Positions 1-8,079 of a stretch of DNA of 64,000 nucleotides are shown piece by piece; positions within the stretch are counted from its first letter, which is position 1, and each line of letters opens with the position of its first letter. This stretch comes from JAFAZI01 sp035501255 (lineage in GTDB: Bacteria; Actinomycetota; Actinomycetes; JAFAQI01): assembly GCA_035501255.1 (NCBI GenBank), contig DATJWM010000039.1:1-64000 (forward strand), given 5' to 3'. A program made the position numbers and the translations under genes. The notes beneath the pieces are model-generated. The model saw only the letters and a program-made list of their open reading frames with translations. It made no database searches and was not told where the DNA came from.

Positions 1-772
1 CCGCCTTCAGACCAGTGACGATCTCAGCGATGTCGATGGCACCGTCGGCGGTGCGCTCGATCGAGTCGACCGGCAGCAGCGGTGCGCGCACCATGTTGAC
101 GATCACCGCGCCCACTGGGAGACCGGTCTCGTGCAGGTCTCCGACGCCGTCGGCGGTCTCCTGGACCGGCATTTCCTCGAGGACCGTGACGAGGTGCACC
201 GCGGTCTTCGACGATCGCAGCAGTGCCATCACGCTGTCCGCCTGGTTGTGGATTGGGCCCATCCGGGCGAGCGCCGCCACCTCGGTGTTGACGTTGAGGA
301 AGCGCGCGATCCGACCGGTCGGCGGCGCGTCGAGAACGACCGCGTCGTAGAGCCGACCGCCCCCTCGCCGCTCTCGGGTGGCGGCCTCCATGACCTTGCC
401 CGATAGCAGGACGTCGCGGACACCTGGAGCGATCGTCGTGGCGAAGTCGATGGCGCCGAGCTTTTTGAGCATCGATCCGGCCCGACGCAGGTTGTAGAAG
501 TGCTCGAGGTACTCCAGCAGGGCGAGCTCGGGGTCGATGGCCAGCGCATAGACCTCACCACCGCCGCGGGCGGACGCGATCTTGCGCTCCTCGTAGGGCA
601 ACGGTGGTGTGTCGAAGAGCTGGGCGATTCCCTGACGACCCTCCACCTCGGCGAGGAGCACTACCCGTCCGCCTGCAGCGAGTGCGAGCGCCAGTGCTCC
701 CGCGACCGTGGTCTTGCCCGCGCCACCCTTCCCGGTGACGACGTGCAACTTGACCGCAGGGAACTCGCTCAC
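1..772 (-). CDS. ArsA/Get3-like ATPase (anion-transporter ATPase family), 3' part outside window
   Basis: Reading the minus strand from GTG at 772 gives an open frame that runs off the left edge (257 codons seen). Residues about 8-20 contain the deviant P-loop VVTGKGGAGKTT (signature lysine plus GKT), diagnostic of the ArsA/GET3/MinD class. Later parts read as an ArsA-type ATPase, including LDAPPTGRIARFLNV, the usual switch II region with DxPPTG. Known relatives in mycobacteria (the Rv3679/Rv3680 pair) form a heterodimeric Get3-like ATPase linked to metabolite stress; a second copy probably lies just outside the window. It is divergent from the DUF4177-RidA operon, with 86 bases between starts. 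GAGG a few bases before the GTG supports this start. Function beyond an ATP-driven targeting or sensing role is not shown here. Confidence 0.85.
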   Translation of the reverse strand, partial: MSEFPAVKLHVVTGKGGAGKTTVAGALALALAAGGRVVLLAEVEGRQGIAQLFDTPPLPYEERKIASARGGGEVYALAIDPELALLEYLEHFYNLRRAGSMLKKLGAIDFATTIAPGVRDVLLSGKVMEAATRERRGGGRLYDAVVLDAPPTGRIARFLNVNTEVAALARMGPIHNQADSVMALLRSSKTAVHLVTVLEEMPVQETADGVGDLHETGLPVGAVIVNMVRAPLLPVDSIERTADGAIDIAEIVTGLKA

Positions 773-846
773 GACCTCGAGGGTAGGTGGGATCCCCCAT
801 CTCGCAGACCTGGAGCCGCGGCTCGCCCTGACGCGGGCTCGCGCCC

Positions 847-852
847 TAGGGT
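847..852 (+). promoter_or_regulatory. -10 element TAGGGT of a leaderless promoter
   Basis: TAGGGT fits TANNNT and ends six bases before the GTG of the DUF4177 gene at 859, so transcription should begin at or next to the start codon. No Shine-Dalgarno is present. No clear -35 is visible. Confidence 0.55.
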
Positions 853-858
853 TGACCC

Positions 859-1017
859 GTGCAGAAGTGGGAGTACGTCACTGTTCCGCTGCTTGTCCAC
901 GCGACCAAGCAGATCCTCGACCAGTGGGGGGCCGACGGCTGGGAGCTGGTCCAGGTCGTGCCCGGGCCGGGTGGCGGTGAGCAACTCGTCGCCTACCTGA
1001 AGCGCCCGCTGCCGTGA
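859..1017 (+). CDS. DUF4177 small protein (52 aa)
   Basis: A 52-codon gene starting at GTG 859 (MQKWEYVTVPLL...). It contains the DUF4177 core: KWEYVTVPL at the N terminus, then a short helix ending in DQWGADGWELVQVV, and it finishes YLKRPLP. The W-G-x-x-GWEL motif is the family hallmark. Function is unknown; proteins of this size are one domain and probably dimerise. Its TGA overlaps the GTG of RidA by four bases (GTGA), so the two are translationally coupled. A comparable tiny gene sits beside the RidA gene in mycobacteria, which supports it as real. A TAGGGT -10 six bases upstream suggests a leaderless message. Confidence 0.8.
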   Translation: MQKWEYVTVPLLVHATKQILDQWGADGWELVQVVPGPGGGEQLVAYLKRPLP

Positions 1018-1481
1018 GCCGGGTTGAGGATCGGCTGCTCGAGCTCGGTCTGTCGTTGCCGCCCGTGGCTATCCCGCTCGCGGCGTACGTTCCCGCGGTC
1101 CGCCACGGTGGCCTGGTCTGGACCTCGGGCCAGCTTCCGATCGTCGACGGTGTGCTCGTTGCGACCGGGAAGGTGGGTGCCGAGGTCGATCCCGACGTGG
1201 CACCCGCGCTGGCGAAGATCTGCGCGCTCAACGCCCTCGCCGCGGTGCGGTCGGCCGTCGGTGACCTCGACGAGGTGATCCGGGTCGTCAAGGTCGTGGG
1301 GTACGTCGCCAGTGCCCCGGAGTTCACCGGGCAGCCGGCAGTCGTCAACGGGGCGAGCAACCTGCTCGGGGACGTGTTCAGCAGTGCGGGAACGCATGCC
1401 CGCAGTGCCGTCGGGGTCGCCGCCCTGCCGCTCGACGCTCCGGTCGAGGTGGAGATCGTCGTCGCCGTCGCGGAGTCCTGA
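1014..1481 (+). CDS. RidA/YjgF/Rid-family enamine/imine deaminase-like protein
   Basis: 155 aa, starting at GTG 1014 by a four-base overlap with the DUF4177 stop. It reads as a single YjgF/RidA chorismate-mutase-like fold: LVWTSGQLPIVDG early on, the central helix ALAKICALNALAAVRSAVGD, and HARSAVGVAALPLDAPVEVE at the end. The arginine in HARSAVGV matches the conserved substrate-carboxylate-binding Arg. RidA enzymes hydrolyse reactive enamine/imine intermediates released by PLP enzymes. This longer actinobacterial subgroup (Rv3678c-like) has not been tied to one substrate. It lies in an operon with a Nudix hydrolase and a metallo-hydrolase, which fits metabolite-damage control, but that is inference. 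Confidence 0.88.
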   Translation: MSRVEDRLLELGLSLPPVAIPLAAYVPAVRHGGLVWTSGQLPIVDGVLVATGKVGAEVDPDVAPALAKICALNALAAVRSAVGDLDEVIRVVKVVGYVASAPEFTGQPAVVNGASNLLGDVFSSAGTHARSAVGVAALPLDAPVEVEIVVAVAES

Positions 1482-2350
1482 TGGTCGACGCCGCCGGGAT
1501 CGAGAAGCTTGTCGGCAATGTGGCCGAGACGATCCGGCGGCTGGAACGCGGGGAGCAGCGCCCGACCGTGGCCCGCAATGCCTCGACAGTCATCCTTGCG
1601 CGTGACGGTGAGCACGGCCTCGAGATCTACCTGCTGCGGCGCGCGGCGTCGATGTCCTTCGCCGCCGGCGCATTCGTCTACCCCGGCGGCTCGGTCGACG
1701 AACGCGATTGCGACCTCGCCGACGGGGCGTGGGTGGGACCACCCCCGGCTCAGTGGGCCAGGACCTTGAGCTCCAGCGAGGCGGTGGCTCGCGAGCTCGT
1801 GTGTGCGGCGGTGCGCGAGACGTTCGAGGAGTCAGGGGTCCTGCTGGTCGGCCCGGATGCCGAGCGGGTGGTCGAGGACCTCAGTGGTGCGGACTGGGAG
1901 GCGGATCGGCTCGCCCTGCTCGATCGGTCGGTGTCGATGGCGGAGTTGCTGACGCGTCGCGGACTCGTGCTGCGAGCGGATCTGCTGTTTGCGTGGGCGC
2001 ACTGGATCACGCCCGACGTCGAGACCCGGCGGTTCGACACGCGCTTCTTCTTGGCCGCGTTGCCGGACGGCCAGCGCACCCGGAACGTCGGGGGTGAGGC
2101 TGATCAGGTCGCGTGGGTGCGCCCTGGGGAGGCGGTCGCGGCGAGTGAACGCGGCGAGATGCTCCTGATGCCGCCCACCCTCACGACCTTGCGCGAGCTC
2201 GCCGGGTTCGCCAGCGTCGCAAACCTGCTTGCGGTCGCGCGCACTCGCGATGTCGTCACCGTCCATCCGAAGCTGATCATCGACGACAACGGCAAGGTGG
2301 CGTTCCTCACCCCGGATGACCCGCGCTACCCGGGGAGCCTGCCCGGATGA
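1481..2350 (+). CDS. Nudix hydrolase, NUDT19-like
   Basis: 289 aa from ATG 1481, sharing one base with the preceding TGA; GGAG lies five bases upstream inside RidA. After an N-terminal strand (STVILARDGEHGLEIYLLRR) comes FVYPGGSVDERD, a long insertion, then VRETFEESGVLL, which is the REx2EExG half of the Nudix box. The split box and overall size match the NUDT19/RP2p group rather than small MutT proteins; relatives cleave CoA or related nucleoside diphosphates. The substrate cannot be read from sequence. Its 3' end overlaps the next gene by ATGA, so it belongs to the same co-translated operon (DUF4177, RidA, Nudix, MBL, cyclase). Confidence 0.85.
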   Translation: MVDAAGIEKLVGNVAETIRRLERGEQRPTVARNASTVILARDGEHGLEIYLLRRAASMSFAAGAFVYPGGSVDERDCDLADGAWVGPPPAQWARTLSSSEAVARELVCAAVRETFEESGVLLVGPDAERVVEDLSGADWEADRLALLDRSVSMAELLTRRGLVLRADLLFAWAHWITPDVETRRFDTRFFLAALPDGQRTRNVGGEADQVAWVRPGEAVAASERGEMLLMPPTLTTLRELAGFASVANLLAVARTRDVVTVHPKLIIDDNGKVAFLTPDDPRYPGSLPG

Positions 2351-3126
2351 GCAGGCTCGAGCCCGTGACGAGGACCGCGTCGAGACTCCTCGCCCCTAAC
2401 CCCGGCCCAATGACTCTCGAGGGCACCAACACCTGGATCCTGAAGGATCCGGAAGGACCGAGCCGGGTCGTCGTCGACCCCGGACCGCTCGAGGACGGGC
2501 ACGTCGAGGAGGTTGCTGCGCTCGGGCCGATCACGCTGATCGTGCTCACGCACGGCCACTTCGACCATTGCGAGTCGGCACCGCTCCTGCACGAGCTCAC
2601 CGGCGCTCCAGTGCTCGCGTGGGATCCCGCGTTGTGCATCGCCGCCGAACCGCTGTCGCAGACGACACAACGCAGTGCGCTCGGGGGGCTTGAGTGGCTC
2701 ACGTATCTGACGCCGGGCCACAGCAGCGACTCGGTGTCGTTCCTGCTCGAGGCCGACCGGGCACTGCTCACCGGCGATACCGTGCTCGGGCGTGGCACTG
2801 CGGTGATCGCTCATCCGGATGGCGAGCTCGGCGCGTACCTCGACTCGCTGCAACGGTTGCGAGACCTCGCCGCCACTGAGGTGGACATCGTCCTGCCGGG
2901 CCACGGGCCGGTGGTGGACCGTCCGATCGAGGTGCTCGATTACTACATCACCCACCGGCACGAACGCCTTCAACAGGTGCGAGACGCGCTCGCCGCCGGC
3001 GCGAGCATCGATGACATCGACTCGGTCGTCGAGATCGTCTACGCCGATGTCGACCGGTCGCTGTGGCCCTACGCCACGCTGTCGCTGCGCGCCCAGCTGG
3101 ACTACCTGCGTGAGGCGGGATCGTGA
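2347..3126 (+). CDS. Metallo-beta-lactamase-fold hydrolase, LACTB2-like
   Basis: 259 aa from ATG 2347 (ATGA overlap). Metal ligands are complete: THGHFDH (about residue 66), TPGHSSDS, LLTGDTVLG with the bridging Asp, and LPGHGPVV near residue 190. The NPGPMTLEGTNTW N terminus and the C-terminal winged-helix-like part (YYITHRHERLQQV) are typical of LACTB2/Rv3677c-type proteins, some of which act as ribonucleases. A role in RNA or metabolite hydrolysis is therefore possible but not proven. It lies between the Nudix gene and the cyclase gene, with four-base overlaps at both ends. Confidence 0.88.
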   Translation: MSRLEPVTRTASRLLAPNPGPMTLEGTNTWILKDPEGPSRVVVDPGPLEDGHVEEVAALGPITLIVLTHGHFDHCESAPLLHELTGAPVLAWDPALCIAAEPLSQTTQRSALGGLEWLTYLTPGHSSDSVSFLLEADRALLTGDTVLGRGTAVIAHPDGELGAYLDSLQRLRDLAATEVDIVLPGHGPVVDRPIEVLDYYITHRHERLQQVRDALAAGASIDDIDSVVEIVYADVDRSLWPYATLSLRAQLDYLREAGS

Positions 3127-6100
3127 CGAGCGAGTCCGCGGCGGGTCCACGCAGCATGGCGATCCCCGAACCCGGTCCGATCGTCTGCCCCGTCTGCGGC
3201 ACGCCCACGGTCGAGGGTGCGCGGTTCTGCTTCTCGTGCGGGGCGATGCTCGACGCCGCTGCGATCGCCGCCGACATCAACACCGAGCGCCGGGTGGTGA
3301 CGGTGTTGTTCGGCGACCTTTCCGACTTCACCGCCTGGGCGGAGGACGTCGACCCGGAGCGGGTCGGGATCGTCACGGATCACGTCCTGGCGGTGCTTAG
3401 CGACGTCGTGAACGACTACGGCGGCACGGTCGACAAGCTCACCGGCGACGGGATCATGGCCGTTTTCGGCGCGCCGACGGCGCACGAGAACGACCCCGAA
3501 CGCGCGGTGCGCGCGGCGCACGAGATGCAAGCGGCGGTGCGTCGACTGACGAAGGAGGGCAGCCGGAGCGACCGGCTGATGGGCCTGCGGGTCGGGTTGA
3601 ACACCGGGGAGGTGCTGGCGGGCATTCAGGCATCCCGGGCGTACACGGTCGTCGGCGACACGGTCAACACCGCTTCGCGGCTGTCGGACGCGGCCAGTGT
3701 CGGAGCCGTGTACGCCGGTCGAGCAACCGCGATGGCAACGATGTCGACCGCGACCTGGCGCTCGCTGGAACCGTTGCGGTTGAAGGGAAAACGCGAACCC
3801 GTCCCTGCGTACGAGCTGGTGGGATTGCGCCCACCCGGTGCCGCGAGACTCGGCCTGGGCGAGGAGACCCCGTTCATCGGACGCGACACGGAGTTCGCTC
3901 AGCTCGCGGCCCGCCTGCTGGAGGTGGTCGAGCGGGACAAGCCAGCCTCTGTCGTCGTCACCGGCGAGGCCGGAGTGGGCAAGACCCGCCTGGTGCTCGA
4001 GCTCGCCCAGTTTGCCGGCGGCCTTCCCGACGTCCGGGTGTTGTGGGGCCGCTGCTCGCCGTACGGCGAGAGTCGGGAGCTGTCCGCGCTCGCCGAGTGG
4101 ATGCGGACGGTGTTCGGAATCGTGGAAGAAGACGACACCGAGGCTGCGATTGCACGGGTGCGGCGCACGCTGTCCCGGCTCGCGCCGCGAAGCACCGGGC
4201 GGCCGATCAACTCCTCCACGACCGACCGGCTGCTTGCGTTGCTGGGTCTGGTCGAGTGGTCGCAGGTGGGGCCTCGGGACAACGCGACTCCCGGTGCAGC
4301 GGAGTTGCTGGAGGATCCGACCGTTGAGGCGGTCGTCGCGGTCCTTGCCGCTGTGGCCGCCGAGGGTCCACTTGTGCTCGTGATCGACGATGCACACTGG
4401 GCCTCCGGTGATCTGCTGGGTGCAGTGACCCGCCTTGCCAATGAGGTGCTCGGCGCCGTGCTGTTCGTCACCGTCGGCCGGGCGGAGCTGCTCTCCGCGT
4501 CGTGGTGGGACCGGATGCCGGATGCTTCGGTGTTGCCCGTCACCCCGATGGACGACGCAGCCAGCGGTCGATTGCTCGCCGCTTACCTCAGCGGGGCCGA
4601 GCTCGACCCAGCAACTCGCGAGCTGCTTCTCGACCGCGCGCAGGGCAACCCGTTCTTTCTGGCGGAGATGCTGCACCTGCTCGTTGATCGCGGCTTGCTG
4701 AACCGCGACGGCGAGGGCTGGCAGCTCACCGGTGACCTGCCGCGCGACGTGCTTCCCGCGGGAGTTCAGGCGGTGCTTACCGCCCGGATCGACGGCTTGT
4801 CGCCGGCGGCGCGCACCGTGCTGCGCGACGCCGCGATCATGGGGAATCGATTCACCGCTGAGATGCTTCGGGCCCTGGCGACGACGCCGGACGACGGGAC
4901 CGACCCCATTGCCGACGCGGTCGAGGAGCTGCTCGCTCGGGGGATCGTGCACGTCATTGGGGGAGGCACCGAGGCGCACCCGCACTACGCGTTCGCCCAC
5001 GCTCTCATTCGCGACGTCGCCTACGCAGGGGTGCCCAAGGCCGAACGTGCGCGGCGGCACGCGCGGGTCGCGCGGTGGGCGATCGGAGGCCTGCACTGGT
5101 CGACGGGTGAGACGGATGCGTTCGTGGCCGCGCAGGCCGAACAGGCGATCTCGCTCGCCGAGGAGATGGACCTTCCGCCCCGGGACCGGGCCTGGTCGGC
5201 GCGAGTGGTCGGGTTCGGCGCGTTGAGCCGGCTGGGCGAGGCCGCGCTGGCCCGCGATGACAACACCCGCGCCGACACGTTGCTCACCCGCGCTCTCCGG
5301 ATCGCCGGCGGTGAGGTGTCGGACGGTACCCAGGCGAAGGTGCTCGTCCGTCGGGCCGCGGCCCGGCTGTCGCTGCGTCGGATCGAGGAGGCCGAGGCGG
5401 ACCTTGACAAGCCGCTCGCGTCGCGCGACCTCGGGACCCGGGCCTCGGCCCTCGTGGTTCGCGGGGAGATCATGCGGCGCTCGGGTGACGACACGAGGGC
5501 GGCCGAGCTGTTCGTGTCGGCGCTTGCCGCCGCGAGCGAGTCCGGCCAGGACCGAGTGACGGCGGAGGCGTTGCGCCAATTGGGGTTGTTGGCGTTCGTC
5601 GCCGGTGATCTGCGCACGGCCGACCTCCGGTTCGGTCAAGCCTTGGACCTGGCGGAGCGGATCGGCGACCGCCGCGGAGCCGGTTGGGCGCTTCAGCATC
5701 TCGCCTGGAGCGCCACCAGCCGCGGGGACTACGCCGAGGCCGAGCAGCGCCTCGCGGCCGCGTCGGACGTGTTCGCCGCGCTGGGCGACGACGGTGGGCT
5801 GTCGTGGTGCGCGGGGACGGAGGCGTTCGTCCGCCTGCTTCAGGGCCGACTGGAACAGGCCCGCGATCTCGCCCAGGGTCTGCTCCCGTTTGCGCGGAGT
5901 CTGAGCGATCGCTGGGGTGCCGCGGCGTGCCTGACGATCGATGCGCTCGCGGCCGGTGAGCTCGGACTCGTGACCACCGCACTCGAGGAGGCGGCCGCGG
6001 CGTATGAGGAGTTTCACGCGTTGTCGAACACCTGGGGGGAGAGCGTCGCCGCGCTCGCCGAGGGGATGGCCTTGCGGGGCGCCGGTCGAGCGCAGGAGGC

Positions 6101-6680
6101 GATCACCCGGCTCGAGTTCGCCGCTCAAGTAGCCAGTCGCGACGGTCACGTGCTCCAGGCGGCGGTCGCGCTCGGGTACATCGGGTACTGCCATCTTGAC
6201 CTCGGCGACTCCGTCGGCGCGGAGGAGATCGCCACCCGGGCGTTGGCCTCGCTGGAAGGGATCGGCGTCCGGCCGGGTGCGCTTGTCGGGGTGCGGGTGT
6301 TGCTGGCCCAGGCGCTTCGTCAGCGCGGGGAGACCGATCGCGCCCTCACCCTCCTGCGGGAGGCGCAGGTCGTCGACGACGCGTCGCTGTCCTTTCCCCG
6401 CCGTCAGGCGCTCGCGCACCTGGCCGGCGTCCTGCTCGAGCGCGGTGACGTGGGCGAGGCGGTCGGTGTCATCCAGCAGGCGATGGCCGTCCCGGCCGAG
6501 GATCTGCGGTCGCGGATCGTGGCCTTGCGGGTTCTCGGTGCCGTGCTGTCGAGAAGCGGCGACCTGCCCGCAGCCCGCTACGCCCTGCGCCAGGCGGTGG
6601 CCCTGGCCGGTTCGACCGAGATGCAGGCGGAATTGCCCGCGTCGCGGCGAGCGCTCGACGCGCTTCCCGCTGCCTCGTAG
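3123..6680 (+). CDS. Multidomain class III adenylyl cyclase with zinc ribbon, STAND ATPase and TPR repeats
   Basis: 1185 aa from GTG 3123 (GTGA overlap with the MBL stop). Domain order: a zinc ribbon CPVCGTPTVEGARFCFSCG (about 20-38); a class III cyclase domain (about 58-230) with metal aspartates in LFGDLSDFT, KLTGDGIMAVFG with the substrate Lys, VGDTVNTASRL with the adenine-type Asp and the transition-state Asn/Arg; an AAA/STAND ATPase with Walker A TGEAGVGKT (about 280) and Walker B LVLVIDDAHW (about 420); and a long C-terminal TPR-like alpha solenoid rich in A/L/R. All catalytic cyclase residues I can check are present, so it should make cAMP from ATP. It converges with crp three bases away, placing a likely cAMP producer beside the cAMP receptor. 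The ATPase-TPR half probably senses a ligand. Confidence 0.9.
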   Translation: MTSESAAGPRSMAIPEPGPIVCPVCGTPTVEGARFCFSCGAMLDAAAIAADINTERRVVTVLFGDLSDFTAWAEDVDPERVGIVTDHVLAVLSDVVNDYGGTVDKLTGDGIMAVFGAPTAHENDPERAVRAAHEMQAAVRRLTKEGSRSDRLMGLRVGLNTGEVLAGIQASRAYTVVGDTVNTASRLSDAASVGAVYAGRATAMATMSTATWRSLEPLRLKGKREPVPAYELVGLRPPGAARLGLGEETPFIGRDTEFAQLAARLLEVVERDKPASVVVTGEAGVGKTRLVLELAQFAGGLPDVRVLWGRCSPYGESRELSALAEWMRTVFGIVEEDDTEAAIARVRRTLSRLAPRSTGRPINSSTTDRLLALLGLVEWSQVGPRDNATPGAAELLEDPTVEAVVAVLAAVAAEGPLVLVIDDAHWASGDLLGAVTRLANEVLGAVLFVTVGRAELLSASWWDRMPDASVLPVTPMDDAASGRLLAAYLSGAELDPATRELLLDRAQGNPFFLAEMLHLLVDRGLLNRDGEGWQLTGDLPRDVLPAGVQAVLTARIDGLSPAARTVLRDAAIMGNRFTAEMLRALATTPDDGTDPIADAVEELLARGIVHVIGGGTEAHPHYAFAHALIRDVAYAGVPKAERARRHARVARWAIGGLHWSTGETDAFVAAQAEQAISLAEEMDLPPRDRAWSARVVGFGALSRLGEAALARDDNTRADTLLTRALRIAGGEVSDGTQAKVLVRRAAARLSLRRIEEAEADLDKPLASRDLGTRASALVVRGEIMRRSGDDTRAAELFVSALAAASESGQDRVTAEALRQLGLLAFVAGDLRTADLRFGQALDLAERIGDRRGAGWALQHLAWSATSRGDYAEAEQRLAAASDVFAALGDDGGLSWCAGTEAFVRLLQGRLEQARDLAQGLLPFARSLSDRWGAAACLTIDALAAGELGLVTTALEEAAAAYEEFHALSNTWGESVAALAEGMALRGAGRAQEAITRLEFAAQVASRDGHVLQAAVALGYIGYCHLDLGDSVGAEEIATRALASLEGIGVRPGALVGVRVLLAQALRQRGETDRALTLLREAQVVDDASLSFPRRQALAHLAGVLLERGDVGEAVGVIQQAMAVPAEDLRSRIVALRVLGAVLSRSGDLPAARYALRQAVALAGSTEMQAELPASRRALDALPAAS

Positions 6681-6683
6681 CGG

Positions 6684-7358
6684 TTACCGCGCGCGGCGCG
6701 CGAGTCGCTCGGGTTCGAGGAGTACGACGCTGCGACCCTCGGTTCGCAGCCAGCCCCGGTGTGCGAACTCCGACAGCGCCTTGTTGACGGTCTCGCGGCT
6801 CGCGCCGACGAGTTGGGCGAGCTCCTCTTGGGTCAGGTCGTGGCGCACCCGGGTGCCGTCGCCCTCCGGCACGCCGAAGCGCTCCGCCAGGTCGAGGAGC
6901 GCCTTGGCCACCCGCCCGGGTACGTCGGTGAAGACGAGGTCGGCCATCGCCTCGTTCGTCCGCCGCAGCCGGAGGGCGAGGGCCTGGAGTAGGTGAACCG
7001 CGACTCCTGGGCGCTCGATGAGCAGCGGCCGGAGGTCGTCGTGGTCCAGCGAGGCCAGGACGGATTCCGTCACGGTCGTCACGGTCGCGGTCCGCGCTCC
7101 TGGGTCGAACAGCGAGAGCTCGCCGAACATCTCGGTCGCACCGAGAACCGCCAGCAAGTTTTCTCGACCGTCGGAGGCGGCCCGCGAAATCTTGACCTTG
7201 CCCTCGAGCACGACGAACAGGCGATCGCCGGTATCTCCTTCCCGGAACACCACGTGCCCGCGCGCCAGGGTTCGCCGGGTCATGGCCGCTTCAAGGGAGG
7301 CCGCCGACTCCTCGTCCAGGGCAGCGAACAGCGGCGACTGAGCGAGCACACCCTCCAC
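6684..7358 (-). CDS. crp: cAMP receptor protein, Crp/Fnr family global regulator
   Basis: 224 aa, the same length as mycobacterial CRP (Rv3676). Residues about 1-115 form the cyclic-nucleotide-binding barrel with the phosphate-binding cassette GELSLFDPGARTATV. A long dimer helix follows, then a winged helix with LTQEELAQLVGASRETVNK and the recognition helix SRETVNKALSEF. Start GTG 7358 has GGAGG five bases upstream. It converges on the cyclase gene at its 3' end and is followed upstream by the RsiG-like gene on the same strand. It should bind cAMP and act as a dimeric DNA-binding regulator of many genes. Confidence 0.92.
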   Translation of the reverse strand: MEGVLAQSPLFAALDEESAASLEAAMTRRTLARGHVVFREGDTGDRLFVVLEGKVKISRAASDGRENLLAVLGATEMFGELSLFDPGARTATVTTVTESVLASLDHDDLRPLLIERPGVAVHLLQALALRLRRTNEAMADLVFTDVPGRVAKALLDLAERFGVPEGDGTRVRHDLTQEELAQLVGASRETVNKALSEFAHRGWLRTEGRSVVLLEPERLARRAR

Positions 7359-7430
7359 GACGGCCTCCGACCCGAGATCGTGTCTGCGAGTCTGCCCTAC
7401 CCGCCTGTCCGGGAACCGCTATGGGGCGGG

Positions 7431-7961
7431 TCAGCGTCGCACGGCGTTGGGCGGGTTCGACCGGTTCGGCAGTGCCGACAAGCACAGGTCCGGGTCCTCC
7501 CGGTAGCGCGCGATGAGCTCGGCGGTCGCGGTCGCGAGCCGGCGGTGCAACGCGGCCCGGTACGCCGACAGTTGGCTCTCGGCCTTGATCAGATCGTGGA
7601 TCAACGCGGCGTTGAAGGTGTGGTCACCCTTGACCGGCTCATTCGCCCACAGCGAGGCGAGGTCGGGCAGTGGCGGCATGTCGTCGACCGGCAGGACGCT
7701 GAGCAGCGCCGATCGGCCGCTGCCCATCCGGCCCTCGGCGAAGACATCACGCAGGTCCTCGACACTCGCGCTCTGACCGCTGTCGGTGGCTCGGACGAGG
7801 TCGAGGCGTGCCTGAATGATCCGTCGCCAGTACGACACCCGGCCCTCTTCGCTGGTGAGGGTGGTGCGGTAGCTGCGCAGCCCATCGAGGGACAGATGGG
7901 CGAAGTCAGGGCTGCGCTCAGGCGGGACCGTCAGTCGGTCCGCCGTCGGCCGGTTGGGCAT
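7431..7961 (-). CDS. rsiG: RsiG-like c-di-GMP-responsive anti-sigma factor
   Basis: 176 aa from ATG 7961 (GGAG seven bases upstream; a GTG two codons earlier is less well placed). Residues 39-54 match the published c-di-GMP signature E(X)3S(X)2R(X)3Q(X)3D exactly (E39, S43, R46, Q50, D54). A second helix at 128-143 carries a partial copy, E128, S132, R135, then H139 and A143 in place of Q and D. In Streptomyces venezuelae RsiG is a coiled coil that binds the sporulation sigma factor WhiG when loaded with a c-di-GMP dimer. In non-sporulating relatives the pair is thought to control flagellar genes. No whiG is in the window, but cheB at the other end has a WhiG-type promoter. Family call is firm; ligand binding is inferred. 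Confidence 0.8.
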   Translation of the reverse strand: MPNRPTADRLTVPPERSPDFAHLSLDGLRSYRTTLTSEEGRVSYWRRIIQARLDLVRATDSGQSASVEDLRDVFAEGRMGSGRSALLSVLPVDDMPPLPDLASLWANEPVKGDHTFNAALIHDLIKAESQLSAYRAALHRRLATATAELIARYREDPDLCLSALPNRSNPPNAVRR

Positions 7962-8066
7962 GATCACTCTCCGCTGCTGTTACTCGCGGATCGGCCGCGA
8001 TTCCGGGCTGCTTGAGGTGAACGGGCCGCCCGTCACCCCTATGGACTAGGCATCAGACACCCGCCG

Positions 8067-8072
8067 TACGCT
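8067..8072 (+). promoter_or_regulatory. -10 element TACGCT of a leaderless promoter (nth)
   Basis: TACGCT ends seven bases before the GTG of nth at 8080, with no Shine-Dalgarno between them. This predicts transcription starting at the start codon of the nth-tlpA-Nudix operon. Confidence 0.55.
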
Positions 8073-8079
8073 CGGTGAT

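Noticed and set aside
3102..6419. Minus-strand open frame of about 1100 codons
   Set aside because: It lies antisense to the cyclase gene and is rich in Arg, Gly and Pro with no domain; it reflects high GC at the third codon position. The same holds for the minus-strand frames at 22508-24079, 42136-43932 and 57210-59429 and the plus-strand frame at 20086-20918.
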